64,000 nt of DNA from assembly GCF_003576645.1 (NCBI RefSeq), contig NC_044916.1, forward strand, positions 7,323,002 to 7,387,001, given 5' to 3'. Below the pieces are notes generated by a model that was not told where the DNA came from, did no database searches, and worked only from the letters and a program-made list of their open reading frames with translations. The stretch comes from Ipomoea triloba (taxonomy: Eukaryota; Streptophyta; Magnoliopsida; Solanales; Convolvulaceae). This document shows, in pieces, positions 44,065 to 56,775 of this stretch. The translations under genes were made by a program, and so were the position numbers. Position 1 is the first letter of the stretch. Each line of letters opens with the position of its first letter.

Positions 44065-46239
44065 TAATCTTGAGTGCTAAGTCAAATCCTTATCGAACTC
44101 TTCGGTACCTTTGCGTTGGGTCTCCTTCTTGGACTTTCTTGATCTAGTTACACTCTTAGGCCGGTCCATGTGGCCCAGGCTTACTGTATTATCCATCAAA
44201 AGGCAACACAACCTAATCTGTTATTTTTTAGTGACGAGATAAACTTATAACATCACAATCTAATCTTAAGGTATAAGCAAAACGTCTTGGGTTAGTCCAT
44301 AGTTCATGAGAAGCAAATAAAGAGGTGACCTCGACCCAACTCTAATGATCCAATCCAACGAGATTACAGCAAAGGACATTATAGGAATGTCAAAAAAAAA
44401 AAACATCATTATTAACCATAATGGCCACGTTTGAATAGTGTAGGCTTGTGCCTTAATTGTAAACCAGCTAGCTATGCGCCAAGGATAATACAACGTAACC
44501 ATAGGGATGAGTTTTGGAGGCAACCTAACTCGATAGGGTAGTTTATTTGGTAACTACAAGGTTTTAGGTTTGACTGATTGTGTGAGCTGTTTATTAGCAT
44601 TTTTAGTTTGAGTCTGTCAACTAAGACAACCTAAATTGGTTTATCTATTTGTGGTCCTTTGTTGGCTAAGGTTACAAAAAGTGTTTCTTTAAGTCTACCA
44701 TGGGTCCATTGCAATTCAATTATAGTAAAATTTCATAATGAAAATACGACTTTTATTACTCATTTTTCTAGAGAAAGAAAGATAATGAAGTCATTTATTT
44801 GTACATTTTTTAATTTAAAAAAAATGGAGAGAATGAAAAATTAAAGAAGAAAACTAATAAAAATTGAAAAATTAAAGTAAACACAAACCTGTTCCATTAT
44901 TTACTTTTTGAGTTAATTACATAAATGAGATGAGCATGACAAAGATGAGGATGATGAATTCTTTCATTTTCTAAGAAGTAGATGTGTAAAACACTAATAT
45001 AAAGGTGAAAGAAATAAAATTTATATAATATAAAAGATTAAACCATCCTACGATATACATCAATAAATAAATTATAAATAGGAACTCAACCTTTTTTACC
45101 TTGACGAATTTGACTTAAAAGCGAATGGATAGTGTTAGTTGCAATTTAAAGTTGTTGTGAATGTGTGATGGGAGTTCACTTAGCATCATTGTTAATGAGA
45201 ATTTGTTAGTTAAGTACACACATTCATGCATGTCTCAAATGAATGGTCTGCACCTTTTCTAGTTGTTGTGAATGTGTGGTAGCAGCATCAGTTTTTCTTA
45301 ACCACCTTTTGTCTATAAATACTATGAATGAAATCAGTACATAATTTACCTCAATGGGGATTTCTCAGTTACTTTCCCTTTATTTAACTTCATAAAAAAA
45401 ATTTCAAAAAAAAAAATTAAAAACTAAAAACTCAAAAAATATTTTTCCATTAACTTTATGTTGTCTCTTACTTTCAGAAATTCTCTTTACCTAGCAAATT
45501 AAAGTAGCCCATGATCGATTAATCTAGTTAGGAATTGGAGGTTTCGCATCATATCGTATTTCAAGTCATTCCACAAGGAGTTGCCAAACTGAATTTTGGT
45601 ATGTATTGATTTTGTTTTTCTTATTTTTTTTCCCTTTTACAGATTTAATTTTCAAAATTAAATTATAAATATTTTGGGAATGATATTGAGTTTGATGATA
45701 TGAGATTACCATATTTTTGTCAATTTTGCATGAAACATAATGATGGGTGTATAATTGCTTGTGGTTAAACTGCTGAAATACAGAAGTTCTTCTATTCAAT
45801 AGACCATTTTCTGAATCAAAATTAAAAACTAAGAAATAAATTAAAAATTGAACATTGCTTCCAATTTGACAAAGGAATTTTCGAATTTTGTAAAGGTAAA
45901 CATAAGAGCTCTCGAGGATATATGAGAATCAATGATGTAGAAATAAAATAAAATTGTAAGTTACGTATGTACTGGATAAATCCCACCTTGTATAACTCTA
46001 ACTGATAAAAGATCATAAGGACGTAAATCAGCATCGGTTGCCCATAGATGATCAGCTCAAACCAAGAATACCAATAAGTCGCTCCCATTGGAAGTCGAAC
46101 TTGTTACTTTGTAGTTACCAAGTCAACAGTTTGATCAATTTGACTGGTTTGCCCTAATATTATTTATTTTATATTCACAATTAATTGTCCAAATTACATA
46201 TAGTGACTAAATGAAAGTGTATTTGAAAAACATGCAGGA
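44065..46239. other. Intergenic region upstream of the NPF gene
   Basis: No gene recognised. The first ~150 bp are GC-richer ('TCTTGATCTAGTTACACTC', 'AGGCCGGTCCATGTGGCCCA') and may belong to a flanking element. The remainder is AT-rich and should contain the NPF promoter, but no convincing TATA box was fixed. Confidence 0.35.
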
Positions 46240-49200
46240 ATGGAATGCTTGGTCCAACATGCAGTGGACTACAATGGTATGCCTGCTGATAGGACTGAGA
46301 CTGGCGGTTGGATATCTGCTGCTCTCATTTCTGGTATATATATATATATATATATATGTATCATACCCCATTTCACACCTAGCTACTTACTTTTTCCTAG
46401 TGGGATGTGAAGAACTAATCATCTTTTTCCATTTTTCCAGTAATCGAGTTGTGCGAAGGATTTTCAACTTTAGGAATATGTGTGAACCTTGTCCCATACA
46501 TGATTGGAACATTACATCTCTCAAGTCAAGTGGCTGCCAACACTGTATCCAACTTCATGGGGGCTTCTTTCAGTCTATGTTCTCTAGGAGGAATTCTTGC
46601 TGAATCCTACTTGGGCAGATATAAAACAATTCTCATCTTTGCACTTATCCAGGGCCTAGTAAGTTCTCTGTCAGTATAATTGTTATACCATGGACCAGGT
46701 TCGCATTGCATTGTGTATCCTGTTTTAAAACGACATTCAGATTGTATACTTACATTTAATATATTATGTACCTGCAATTAACCTATTGATACAATCTCAC
46801 ATCGGCTCTGCAAAAGATTTGGGGTCAAACATTGAGTTAGCTTTTATGGTGGACTTAGGATTTTGATTTGAGTGTCGTATCACTTGGTGCTCTTGTTGAG
46901 AGGCCGAAGTGTGGTGGTAAAGGGCTACCGGGAAGAGGGCTACTCGGTGCTTGATAAGGTTTAAAGGGAATAGAGAAAAACGCAGAGTGAAAGCTATCCA
47001 GAGTGGAGTTGGCCTAGTGGAGGGGGCAACTTAGGTCAGGGCTACCTAGTGTCGAAAAGAGTTCGGAGTGTGAGGAATTGTCCAGAGTGAAAATTATCCA
47101 GAGTGAAGCTGGTTTAGCGGAGTGGGCGACCTAGAAAAGGGCTACCTAGTGTCAAGAAGAGCTTATAGTGCGAGAGCTTTCCACTCATGAGCTAGCTTTT
47201 GAAGTGCAATTAAAGTATTGGCTTAAGTACGATTCCACATGGACTCCACAAGAGATTATGAAGTGGTACTTAAGATGAGGCCAATCAAATCGTCACTCAT
47301 GAACTATCTTTTTGTAGTGAAGTTAAGGTCTTGGCTCGAGTTCCCTAACAAGGCCAAGACCTTACCTCTACCACTATGCAAGGTCCATGGTATAATCTGC
47401 TGATATTTTCATTTCTTGCTGAATCTATCATACTGACAGTATTCTGGAATTAATTTGGGGCAGGGTACATGCTTCTTGTCTATATCAGCTGCACTTCCAC
47501 AGCTATGGCCACCTCCTTGTGATCGTGAGAGTGGTTCATCTGCAAATTGCGTACAAGTAAGCAGACTTCAAATGTCAGCAATGTATGCATCTCTGTATCT
47601 AATGGCAGTAGGGACTGGTGGCCTCTTACCCAACGTCTCTGCTTTTATCTCCGACCAATTCGACCAAAAAAACGAAAAGGAAAAGGCAGACCTCAGAAAC
47701 TTCTTCAACTACTTCTTTTTCTTGTTCGCCATGGCGGCTCTGTTGGCTGTAACACTTCTTGTTTACGTTCAAGATGAATACCCTAAAAATTGGGGCTATG
47801 GGGTTTTCTCTCTTTTAATGCTCATTGCTATCTTGATGTTCTTGTCGGGTACAAGAACTTACAGATACAAAAAGCTCATAAAAAGTCCCATGGTTCCAAT
47901 CGTCCAAGTGTTTGCGGCTGCTATAAAGAAGAGGAAGTATCAGGTTCCTGCAAGTATTGAGCAACTCTATGAAGATAATCCAGAGTCTTCTAGAATCCAG
48001 CACACTGATCAGTACAAGTGAGTGTTCCTTAGTGTTAGGATCACGCGTTTACCACTATGCCTATTTTGTTATACCGTCACATTTTCGAGACATTACCACC
48101 TGTCAACCTTAACTAACAATCCCCAATCCTCCTAGCAACCTGGTGCTACCGTGCTAGCCTTATTTCTTAATCAGTCTCCGCCCAACTTATCTCTAACGGG
48201 CTGTTTGATAGAGCGTAATAAAAGGGGCATTGAATTTAAATTCATTGAATTGTTAAACTACTGTGTTTGGTAGGAGGGAATTGCAATTCCACGGAATTGC
48301 AATTCCCTCCTACTGCTGAATTAGAATTCTGACCCTCCCCTTGGGAATTGTAATTCGGTGACGTTGGGGAGAAAGAGTGCTTGGATGAAGACTATTTTAC
48401 CCTTCAATAATTAATCATTCTCCTTCTGTCATTCACGTACGCCTCATTCACTCCTCTCTCATCTCACATTCAGGCCTCATTCTCATTTCAATTATTATTA
48501 TTATTGCATTATTATACAGTCAACCCACATTGTTACATTTTCCTATTTACATCATACATTATTATTATTATTATTAGCATTTTGGTCATTGTATCATCTA
48601 TTCCCTTTCAATTCCCTGCACCCATATTTCTGCATACCAAACACTGTAATTGTAATTCCTACTTTATTCACCGAATTACAATTCCACCGAATTACAATTC
48701 TTTTCCACCCTAATTCCCTCCTCCCAACCAAACAGGCTGTAAGTGCTTGCCAGCCTTAAGTGGACAGTTTTTACTCCGAGCGCTTACCACTACATCAAAA
48801 ACTATATATAGCTAGTAAAAAATGCACAACTTTATTTTCTTATACCACCACATTTTCGAGAGAAATGGTGCTGGACTTGGCCTGCACCGCCGACAATCCC
48901 TAGTCACCTGGTGCTAGACTTGTTTCTTCATCGGTCTTCGTCCAATAAATTTCCTAGTGCCTGTCATCCTTAATTGGACAGTTTTTTACTCCGAGCGCTT
49001 ACCACCACGTCAAAAGCTATAACTAGTAGAAAATGCACAACTTTATTTTCTTATACCACCACATTTTCGAGAGAAATGGTGCTGGACTTGGCCTGCACCG
49101 CCGACAATCCCTAGTCACCTGGTGCTAGACTTGTTTCTTCATCGGTCTTCGTCCAATAAATCTCCTAGTGCCTGTCATCCTTAATTGGACAGTTTTTTAC

Positions 49201-50437
49201 TCCGAGCGCTTACCACCACGTCAAAAGCTATAACTAGTAGAAAATGCACAACTTTATTTTCTTATACCACCACATTTTGAGAGAAGAAGGGCATTGGACT
49301 AGCCCACACCACCCAACAATCCCCTAACCACCTGGTGCTGCCGAGCTCATCCCAACAAAAGACATAGCTGATTAGCTGCAATGAGCTTTACTACATCTAT
49401 AAATCTAGCAACTGATTTCACCAAATTGTGTTTTTTTAAATGTGTCTAGGTTCTTGGACAAAGCTGCTATTCCTACAAAAGATGCCTTTGTATCATCAAC
49501 TAATTCCTTAGTTCCAGATCCTTGGAAGGTGTCCTCAGTAACAAGAGTTGAGGAGGTTAAAATGATTGCCAGACTCTTACCATTCTGGGCAACGACAATC
49601 CTTTTCTGGACTGCATTTTCACAGCTGATGACCTTCTCAGTAGAACAAGCCTCCACCATGAACAGATCCATTGGGGGGGCTTTCAATTTTCCTGCTGGTT
49701 CAGTTGCCATCTTCTTTGTGCTGCCCATACTTATCACTTTAGGATTGTATGCTCCTCTTATCAAACCCCTCTGGAGAAAATTGACAGGGAAACCTGGTAT
49801 ATATATCAGTAATCAATAATTCGTAATGTAATTCATATTGTGTTACATATCTGCATTACATAATTTCTGTTATTCCTCGCTTACAGGCCTCACAAACTCA
49901 CAGAAGATGGGGATAGGCCTATTCCTAGCTGCACTAGGGATGGCTGCAGCAGCGCTTACAGAGTCGAAAAGATTATCAGTGGTGAGAGCGTCAAGTCCAT
50001 CATCATCGTCATCTCCTCTACCCATTACTGTCCTCTTCCTGATCCCGCAATTCGTGCTGGTGGGATCTGGAGCAGGATTCATGTACAGCGGGCAGTTCGA
50101 CTTGTTCATCAGTGGGCAATCGCGAAAAGGGATGAAAACAATCGGCGTCAGCATCTTCTTCACCACCCTGGCACTCGGGTTCATTCTCAGCAGCTTGTTG
50201 GTGTCATTTGTCCAGAAAGCCAGCACCATTGGAGGTGGCAAGGGGTGGATAGGCCACAGCATCAACGACGGCAGAATCGACTGTTTCTATGGTCTTTTAG
50301 CTGTCCTAACCTTTGTTGATTTTGGGCTCTTTCTTGTCTGTGCTGTGGGGTTCAAATCACAGCAGGAAATGGAGGGCAGTGGAGCTTCAGGTGTGGATAG
50401 AGCAGGTAAAGATGTGAGAACCTCAAATATAGTATGA
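46240..50437 (+). CDS. NPF (NRT1/PTR family) membrane transporter, five exons
   Basis: Major-facilitator-fold importer of nitrate, peptides, hormones or glucosinolates, depending on the member. Exons: 46240-46333, 46441-46658, 47464-48017, 49450-49796, 49887-50437, all GT-AG and in phase, giving 587 residues, normal for the family. It opens MECLVQHAVDYNGMPADRTE then TGGWISAALISVIELCEGF; the ATG is the first after an in-frame stop at 46204, although a short extra 5' exon is possible. Later landmarks: GGILAESYLGRYKT, YLMAVGTGGLLPNVSAF, SDQFD, FFNYFFFLF, VYVQDEY, the long central loop, LPFWATTILFWTAFSQ, VGSGAGFMYSGQFDLF, KGMKTIGVSIFFTTLALGF. The pattern is closest to NPF6-type proteins. The TM1 motif reads E34-L-C-E37-G38, with Gly where Lys/Arg is expected. 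Phe replaces the NRT1.1 nitrate-binding His356. Thr94 (RYKT) fits the NRT1.1 Thr101 position. Substrate unknown. Confidence 0.9.
46790..47400. repeat. Repeat-like insertion in NPF intron 2
   Basis: GC-richer than the surroundings and internally repetitious: 'TCCAGAGTG', 'GGGCTACCTAGTGTC', 'GAGCTAGCTTTT' and 'CTTGGCT' each recur. It opens with AATCTCACATCGGCTCTGC, a motif I associate with common plant repeats. Boundaries and class are not clear. Confidence 0.4.
48197..48739. mobile_element. Tourist-like element in NPF intron 3, TAA target duplication
   Basis: Ends CGGGCTGTTTGAT and ACCAAACAGGCTG, flanked by TAA (48194-48196 and 48740-48742). Subterminal palindromic words such as 'GGAATTGCAATTCC' occur. 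Non-autonomous. Confidence 0.75.
48821..49242. repeat. Two near-identical 211-bp tandem units in NPF intron 3
   Basis: 'AATGCACAACTTTATTTTCT' starts at 48821, 49032 and 49243, exactly 211 bp apart. The first two units differ at very few positions and the third is partial (to about 49350) and more diverged. Related older sequence occurs at about 48040-48180 and 48740-48810. Confidence 0.9.
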
Positions 50438-51115
50438 TCCTTAGTTTTGTTTTTGTTTTTTTTTTTTTTGTTTATTACCATTTTTGAGCATGCCATAGTA
50501 TATGCATGTAAAGAGAGTCTTTTCTGGAATTTTTTGCTTTTAAAGAAACAGGTTTGGGTTTGGGTAGCTTTGAGGAGGCACTGCACATAAGTTAATGTAT
50601 ATATGGTTGGGTTAGAAAACTAACTTTTTGTTGACTGGTGTACAGTATGGGATGTAAATTGTAAATGGAATGGAATGTAATGATTTTATATATTTAATCA
50701 ATTTTGTAGTTGACATTTACTGAGTTTAGGCAGGTATCTTTTAATTGGCCATTCATACTAACAATAGAACTACATTGACTGCTGGACTTAAACGTAATTG
50801 GTTAGCCGTCTAACTTAAAAGTCATATGATTGGAGACGGCAGTGTGGATTGGAATCTCACTGGAAACATGTATGACAAAAAGATCGATGGTTTGGATTGA
50901 ATCCTTTTGTTCGCACATAAAGACTGTGAGTGTGAGGCAGTGTGGGATAAATCTCACTGGAAACATGTATGAAAAAAATACCCAAGGATACTGAAAGGTT
51001 TGGATTGAATTTGGACTTTAAAAGGTTGGGAAGAAAGAATGAAAAAGTAAAGGTATATTTTATAAAAAATGTAGGACCCAAAGAAGGAACAAAATTTGTA
51101 CATAAGCTTAGAATG
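50438..51115. other. NPF 3' UTR and following DNA
   Basis: The probable 3' UTR follows the TGA at 50435. Around 50830-50980 the phrase 'AATCTCACTGGAAACATGTATGA' occurs twice within about 100 bp. No gene seen. Confidence 0.35.
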
Positions 51116-51218
51116 ACTAACCAACTTGGTTGGCGTGAGTGATTGTACACTCTTATCTCTTAAGAGAGGTCGGGAGTTTGAACCCCTCTCGTATGGAGAA
51201 ACCAACCAAAAAAACTTT
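51116..51218 (+). mobile_element. Short tRNA-derived SINE or tRNA-like relic
   Basis: 'ACCAACTTGGTTGGCGTGAG' suggests an A box, and GGTCGGGAGTTTGAACCCC gives a B-box match at tRNA-like distance. An A-rich end follows near 51210. No full cloverleaf can be drawn. Confidence 0.5.
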
Positions 51219-52355
51219 GCTAAACTGACATTGATGTCATTACTATCATGTTAAGATGATATAATGTGTCTTGACAACACATATCTTATTGTATTAATAT
51301 TTAAAAATAATTAATTTAATCACTACTTGTAGTATAGTGTTTATGTAGATTAAGATGAAGACTTTTGATCATATAGAGAAAATATTATGAACATATTACA
51401 AGATAAATGCTATTAAACATGATATGTTCATAGTGTAAAGTTTATATACATTAAACTTTAATTTTATGAACATATAGAAAGAACATCATAAATCTATTAT
51501 AGTGAATGTCATTTTATAACCAGCGTCCATTATAATACCTATAAAAATAAATCCATAAGCACTACAATTATAAAATCACATGTTTACAACATAGCAACTA
51601 ATCCAAATTTCAAAGTCCAAACAGAGACATCCATAACTAGGGCTTTTAACAAGAAATACAATGAGCTAATACTGTGAAAAAATAGAAATACAAGAATTAT
51701 AATACTGAATTAGTTTTATATAGTTCAAATAGGGATACAAATGCTTTTTTGATATCCCACATATATATAGTAAATGGATAATATTTTTACGGCAAATTCT
51801 CCTATGAACATGAGACGAGTCGAATTTTTTTTATAATTATTACATTTTTCACATAAGTATTATTCTGTATAATTTTGATCATAAGTAACTCTTTAACTTT
51901 TAATATTACATTTTGATTTAAAAGTATTGCATTTTTCATCAAAAGTATCACATTTTTCATCATAAATATTACATTTTCAATTCTCTCATAAGTAACAATT
52001 AAACAATTTATCCACAATTACAATTCCATTTTTTTCATAAGTAACTATCCAACCTTTTTATTTTACATAAACAGAAATGATTCCATTAACAAGCTTCAGA
52101 GTATAGAGTTTCAACAATAAAAGAGGAAGGAGAAATGAATCACTCCCTGTCATCAGTCATATAAAACGATTCATATGCTAACAAATAGGCAATCTTATTC
52201 GTCGTTGATCGCTTAGCAAAAGATATAGACATTAGACAAAGCTAATAAAATATATTTAACATCTAATAATATTAAATCTAACTGAAAATCTTGTTTGGTA
52301 ACTATTCAACCCTAAATATTACATTTTGATTTAAAAGTATTACATTTTCTCTTAA
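51219..52355. other. AT-rich intergenic DNA
   Basis: No gene. The part at 51340-51500 carries 'ATGAACATATAGA' words related to the dispersed repeat at 8400 and 38130. The part at 51830-52060 is an array of 'TATTACATTTT' words like the interior of the 40596 MITE family. Confidence 0.4.
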
Positions 52356-52495
52356 AGGTTGTTTGAAAACCATGAAAATGACTTCTGGAAAATATTTTTT
52401 GAAAAATGAGTCATTTTCCAAAAAACATTTTCATTTCCAATGTTTGATTGCATTCCAGAATTGTATAATTAAACATTTTAATTATTTTGTTTAAA

Positions 52496-52527
<32 letters not shown>

Positions 52528-52738
52528 TAAATGGTGGTAGTGTGGTGGTATTGTGGTGGCGGTGGACGGTGGTGGTGGTAGTGTGGTACTGGTGGTGAAG
52601 GTAGTGGTAGTGGTTGTGGTGTGGTGATGTGGTGACGGTGGTGGTACGTAGTGGTGGTGGACGTGTTGGTGATGGTGGTGTGGTGTTAGTGGTAGTAGTG
52701 GTAGACTGGTAATGGTGGTGGTGTTATTTATTACGTAG

Positions 52739-52778
<40 letters not shown>

Positions 52779-53020
52779 GTGGTGATAGTGTGGTGGTGGT
52801 GGTGGTGGTAGTGTGTGGATGAAGAAGGTCGCAGAAAGTGTGTGGATACTAGAAAATGACTTCCTCGAAAAAAGATGGGAAATTATTTTTCTGAAAAACA
52901 AAGACAATTTCTCTTTAACCAGAAGTTGTTTTCCTTTGACTTTAGTTTTCATCCTTTGTCAAACACTACAATTCCGAAAAATGATTTCCAGAAATTATTT
53001 TTGGGTTTTCAAACACACTT
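52356..53020. mobile_element. Tourist-like element with (GGT)n interior
   Basis: AGGTTGTTTGAAAA and TTTTCAAACACACTT ends with TAA outside. The arms have 'AAAATGACTTCTGGAAAATA' and 'ATGATTTCCAGAAATTATTT'. The interior is about 250 bp of GGT/GTG triplets (52530-52740 and 52790-52812) with an (ATA)n run at 52743-52778. Confidence 0.7.
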
Positions 53021-53594
53021 TAAAAGTATTATACTTTTCCTTATAAATGACAAATCATTTATTATTGATTACTTGATTAATATTATATTTTCCAACATAA
53101 GTATTACATTTTCATTATGACTCTACCCATCGCACAAATGAGTATATGTAAACAGTCTTATAGGAAACCGAAACTCACTCATTTTTAAGATAAAAAGAGT
53201 ATTTCGTATTAAATTAGTCATCATTTTATAAAATTAAAAAATAAAGGACAAGAATTGTGTGTCGTCAAATATACTTGGCCTTTTTCATTATGGATTTTAG
53301 GCTGTGGGGCAGTGAATCTGTTGAGTATTTGAGAATCAATATCAACTTAAAACTAGCCGTATAAAGAGACTTTTATATGGTTGAAACACGGTCGTACCAA
53401 GTCAATAATGACACATTTAATGAGAAAGAGACAAAGTAAAGCCATCTACTTTTCTTTCCCCACAATGTACTTTTCTTCTCCCAAACTTAATTTTCAAGTC
53501 AATGACCAGAGAATTGGTCAATCAGTTTTGCGCTTTGTTCTTCAAACCCAAGGAAAGTCTAACATCAATTTTGGGTTACTCTTATCCAATCCAC

Positions 53595-53639
<45 letters not shown>

Positions 53640-54102
53640 GTGAGCGCAAAACAGATTAGAGCAGATTTAGGGCATCCAATCTGTTAAACATAAATCTAAA
53701 AATTTTCAATTGCATCCACATCTGTTAGGGGTGTGGATCCAATCTGATCCACTAATCACGAATTTGACGGATTGAATACGAATAGGATGACAAATATTAA
53801 GTCTTAAAAAAATAAATCATTATATAAGTTTCTAAGCATTCACAAATAAAATCACAAATTTTCAAGCATATTATTAAAAAAAATTAAAAAAAAAAACTAT
53901 CCATTTTTTAAACCAATACAAATAACTAAATTTAAATTTAGCCAAATTTAAATTACGAACATTCGTTCATTTTCAACGCAGTGTTGAACTTGTGATTGTG
54001 ACGCAGTGAATAAGAATAAATCTGATTTGAAGAATCAAGAAGGTTGAAAGTCAAAAACGATAATGTTGTTTAGGGTTATTATTCACAAATAATTTGCAAA
54101 GT
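53021..54102. other. AT-rich intergenic DNA
   Basis: No gene. Contains an (AT)n run at 53603-53636 and a GC-poor region with 'AATCTGATCC' and 'GTGGATCCAATCTG' words that may be part of an unclassified repeat. Confidence 0.35.
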
Positions 54103-54111
54103 ATTATGAAA

Positions 54112-54551
54112 GGGTCACACTTGACACTTGTGTAAGACCGTCTCACGAATCCTTATTCGTGAGACGGATCGAGTCGGGTTGAAATAACATGCAAATGTCA
54201 TACTGATATGCTCAAATATAATACTAATTAGTAATATAATTTTGTTACTTATAAGAGAAAAAATATTACATTTTCCAGAATAAGTAATGTTGACAAGTGT
54301 CCCTTACTTATAAGGGAAAATATAATACTTTTGAGGAAAATGTAATACTTTTAAATCGAAATATAAAAGTATTGTATTTTCCCTTAAAAGTATTACATTT
54401 ACCTTTATAAGTAACAAATTTTTTATTCATGATTAGTACTACATTTAATTTGAGCATATAAGTATGACATTTGTGCGTATAAGTATCACATTTCCATTTT
54501 AACCCGACTCGACCAGTCTCACGGTGAGACGGTCTCACACAAGGTTTTTCC
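54112..54551. mobile_element. GAGACCGTCTCAC-family MITE, unit 1 of a tandem pair
   Basis: Flanked by ATTATGAAA at 54103-54111 and 54552-54560 (9 bp, perfect). Starts GGGTCACACTTGACACTTGT and ends GACGGTCTCACACAAGGTTT plus TTCC. Same internal words as the element at 40596. Confidence 0.85.
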
Positions 54552-54560
54552 ATTATGAAA

Positions 54561-54979
54561 GGGTCACACTTGTGTGAGACCGTCTCACGGATCCTTATTT
54601 GTGAAAACGGGTCGGGTCGAAACAAAATGAAAATATCATACTTATATGTGCAAATCTCATACTTATATGCTCAAATATAATATTAATCAAGAATACAATT
54701 TTTGTTACTCATAAGAGAAAAAGTAATACATTTTTCATAATAAGTAATGTTGACAAGTGTCTTTTACTTATAAAGGAAAATATAATGTTTTTGAGGAAAA
54801 ATTAGTACTTTTAAATCGAAATGTAAAAGTATTGTATTTTCCTTTAAAAGTATTACATTTACCCTTATAAGTAACAAAAATTTTATTCCTGATTACATTT
54901 GAGCATATAAGTTTTACATTTGCATCTTGGCCCGACCCGACTCGTCTCACGGTGAGACGGTCTCACACAAGTTTTTGTC
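54561..54979. mobile_element. GAGACCGTCTCAC-family MITE, unit 2 of a tandem pair
   Basis: Begins GGGTCACACTTGTGTGAGAC immediately after the ATTATGAAA that closes unit 1 and ends CACACAAGTTTTTGTC. The sequence that follows (ATTAAGTAT) matches ATTATGAAA only in part, so its own target duplication is imperfect. Confidence 0.8.
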
Positions 54980-55091
54980 ATTAAGTATTTATATTTAACA
55001 AATTATGTACCTATTGCAGTTAATATATTGTATACCTGTAGTTGACATATTATGTACATTTAATTTATTTACAAGTACATAATATATTAAT

Positions 55092-55406
55092 GGAATAAGC
55101 TAATGTTCAAATTGGCCACTGAACGTAACCTGAAAGTGCAATTAGGTCACTGAACTAAAAAAAATGCAATTAGGTCACTAAACACTCCAAATGTATGCAA
55201 TTTCACCTAATAGCAGGTTACCATGCATATTTCAGGTTACTTGCTTACGTGGACAGTGAGTTGACATTTTAAAATAATTTGTAATAATAAATTATTACAG
55301 TAAAAAATTAAAATAATTAAAAAAAAAACACTTGCAGCAACCTACCTCCCCCTTTTAATAATACACTTGCCACCTTGATAAGAAACCTGTGGATGAATCA
55401 AATTTC

Positions 55407-55443
<37 letters not shown>

Positions 55444-55696
55444 TACAAAAATTCAACTTCTTTCACAAAACAACTTTTGTTTTATTATGGTGTGTATGTG
55501 TGTGTGTTATTTTTTTAATTTTTTAAATTATTTTAATTTTTTATTTTAATAGTTTATTATTAAAAATTATTTTAAAATATTCTGATTAAATGGATGATAA
55601 CATGCTATTATGTGAAATTGCATACATTTGAAGGGGGGTTCAGTGGCCTAATTGCACTTTTAAGTTACATTCAGTGGCCAACTTGAATCTTATTCC
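55092..55696. mobile_element. MULE-type element with long inverted ends and perfect 9-bp TSD
   Basis: Ends GGAATAAGCTAATGTTCAAA and (inverse) GGAATAAGATTCAAG. The arms share 'TTGGCCACTGAA', 'AAAGTGCAATTAGG' and 'GCATTTCACAT'-like words. Flanked by TATATTAAT (55083-55091 and 55697-55705). The centre has (ATT)n and AT-rich DNA, with no coding capacity. Confidence 0.9.
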
Positions 55697-55735
55697 TATA
55701 TTAATTGAACATTATAACATGTTCAATGTCACAAA

Positions 55736-55803
55736 AAGTCAATATCGCTTCCACTGATGCTCGAACTCACTCCGGGTGCCACTAGACCACAAGGTCTTGG
55801 CTT
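55736..55803 (-). mobile_element. Truncated SINE, minus strand
   Basis: On the minus strand: GCCAAGACCTTGTGGTCTAG, TGGCACCCGGAGTGAGTTCG, then AGC, i.e. A and B boxes of the 7937 family with the section between the boxes shortened. Confidence 0.55.
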
Positions 55804-56775
55804 GATGTCATTATATTAAGATCAATTACTTTAATTTTATATTTTTATATTTTTAAATATCTTTATTCTCGGGTCATACACTCATACATAATCAAACATC
55901 AATTGATAATCATTCTAATTCTACCCTACTACCAAATATGCAAAACACTTTTACCAAAACTTATTATCATTACTAAGTATTTGATTCTAATTCTGATTCC
56001 AATTTCTCGTGCGAACTAAAGACACTCTTATTTTTCCTGGCTATGGATCCCCAAAAGAGTTTTCCAAGCGACTTCCAATGTTAGTTAAGCAGTTGGTAGG
56101 TCCCAACTCCCAAACACCACTATCTGTATGTGATTTCACTTTCTTTCCATTATTAGGTAGGGTCAAGGTGTTTTTGTCCTCTTTCCTCTTCATCATTACT
56201 CATTAGCATTATGTTCATTGATTCCTAGGCTATAATTTTCTTCAAAAAAAAAAAAAAAAAAAAGAAAACATTCTTGCATGTCAGCATATCTGGCCATCAC
56301 AACATCAAAAGTGTATACATATATATATATATATATGTAGAATTTACATCTTTACTAGTAATGCTACAGCTTACAACACACCCTATGATCAATCCTCTAA
56401 AAAAATTGATAAATATATTTTAAAAAACTAAACTCAGACTATATATGTTAAAATTTTATTATAAGAAAGAAAATGAAATAAAAACAAAAACTATAATTAC
56501 TTTTTTTTTTCTAAATTTGTCAGCTTGTGATGTAATTATGACTCTTTTTCTTAGCTGACTCTAAATTAATAATTCTAAATCACAAAATTCCGGCCCAAGA
56601 ATAATTGGAGGAGGTAAATTGCAATCGTCCAAACAGTCTTCCCGTCAATTTCTGTAATCAACTCTGCGAACAAGAGATCCATCTTGGCTCCTTTATTTTT
56701 AGGTCCGGAACATGTAAACTGCTGCTCTAAGTTAACATTCTTGATTCTCCTAAGAAAGATGTGTTTTCAATAGCA
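55804..56775. other. Intergenic DNA
   Basis: Contains a truncated relative of the 28936 Tourist-like MITE (about 55890-56030), an A-run at 56244-56263 and an (AT)n run. The 56776 ORF's possible polyadenylation signal (AATAAA on the minus strand) lies near 56690-56700. Confidence 0.4.

Noticed and set aside
46211..46603. 130-residue ORF at the NPF start
   Set aside because: Runs in another frame through exon 1 and intron 1; the NPF frame starts at 46240.
49405..50265. Minus-strand ORFs over NPF exons 4 and 5
   Set aside because: Shadows of the transporter coding sequence.
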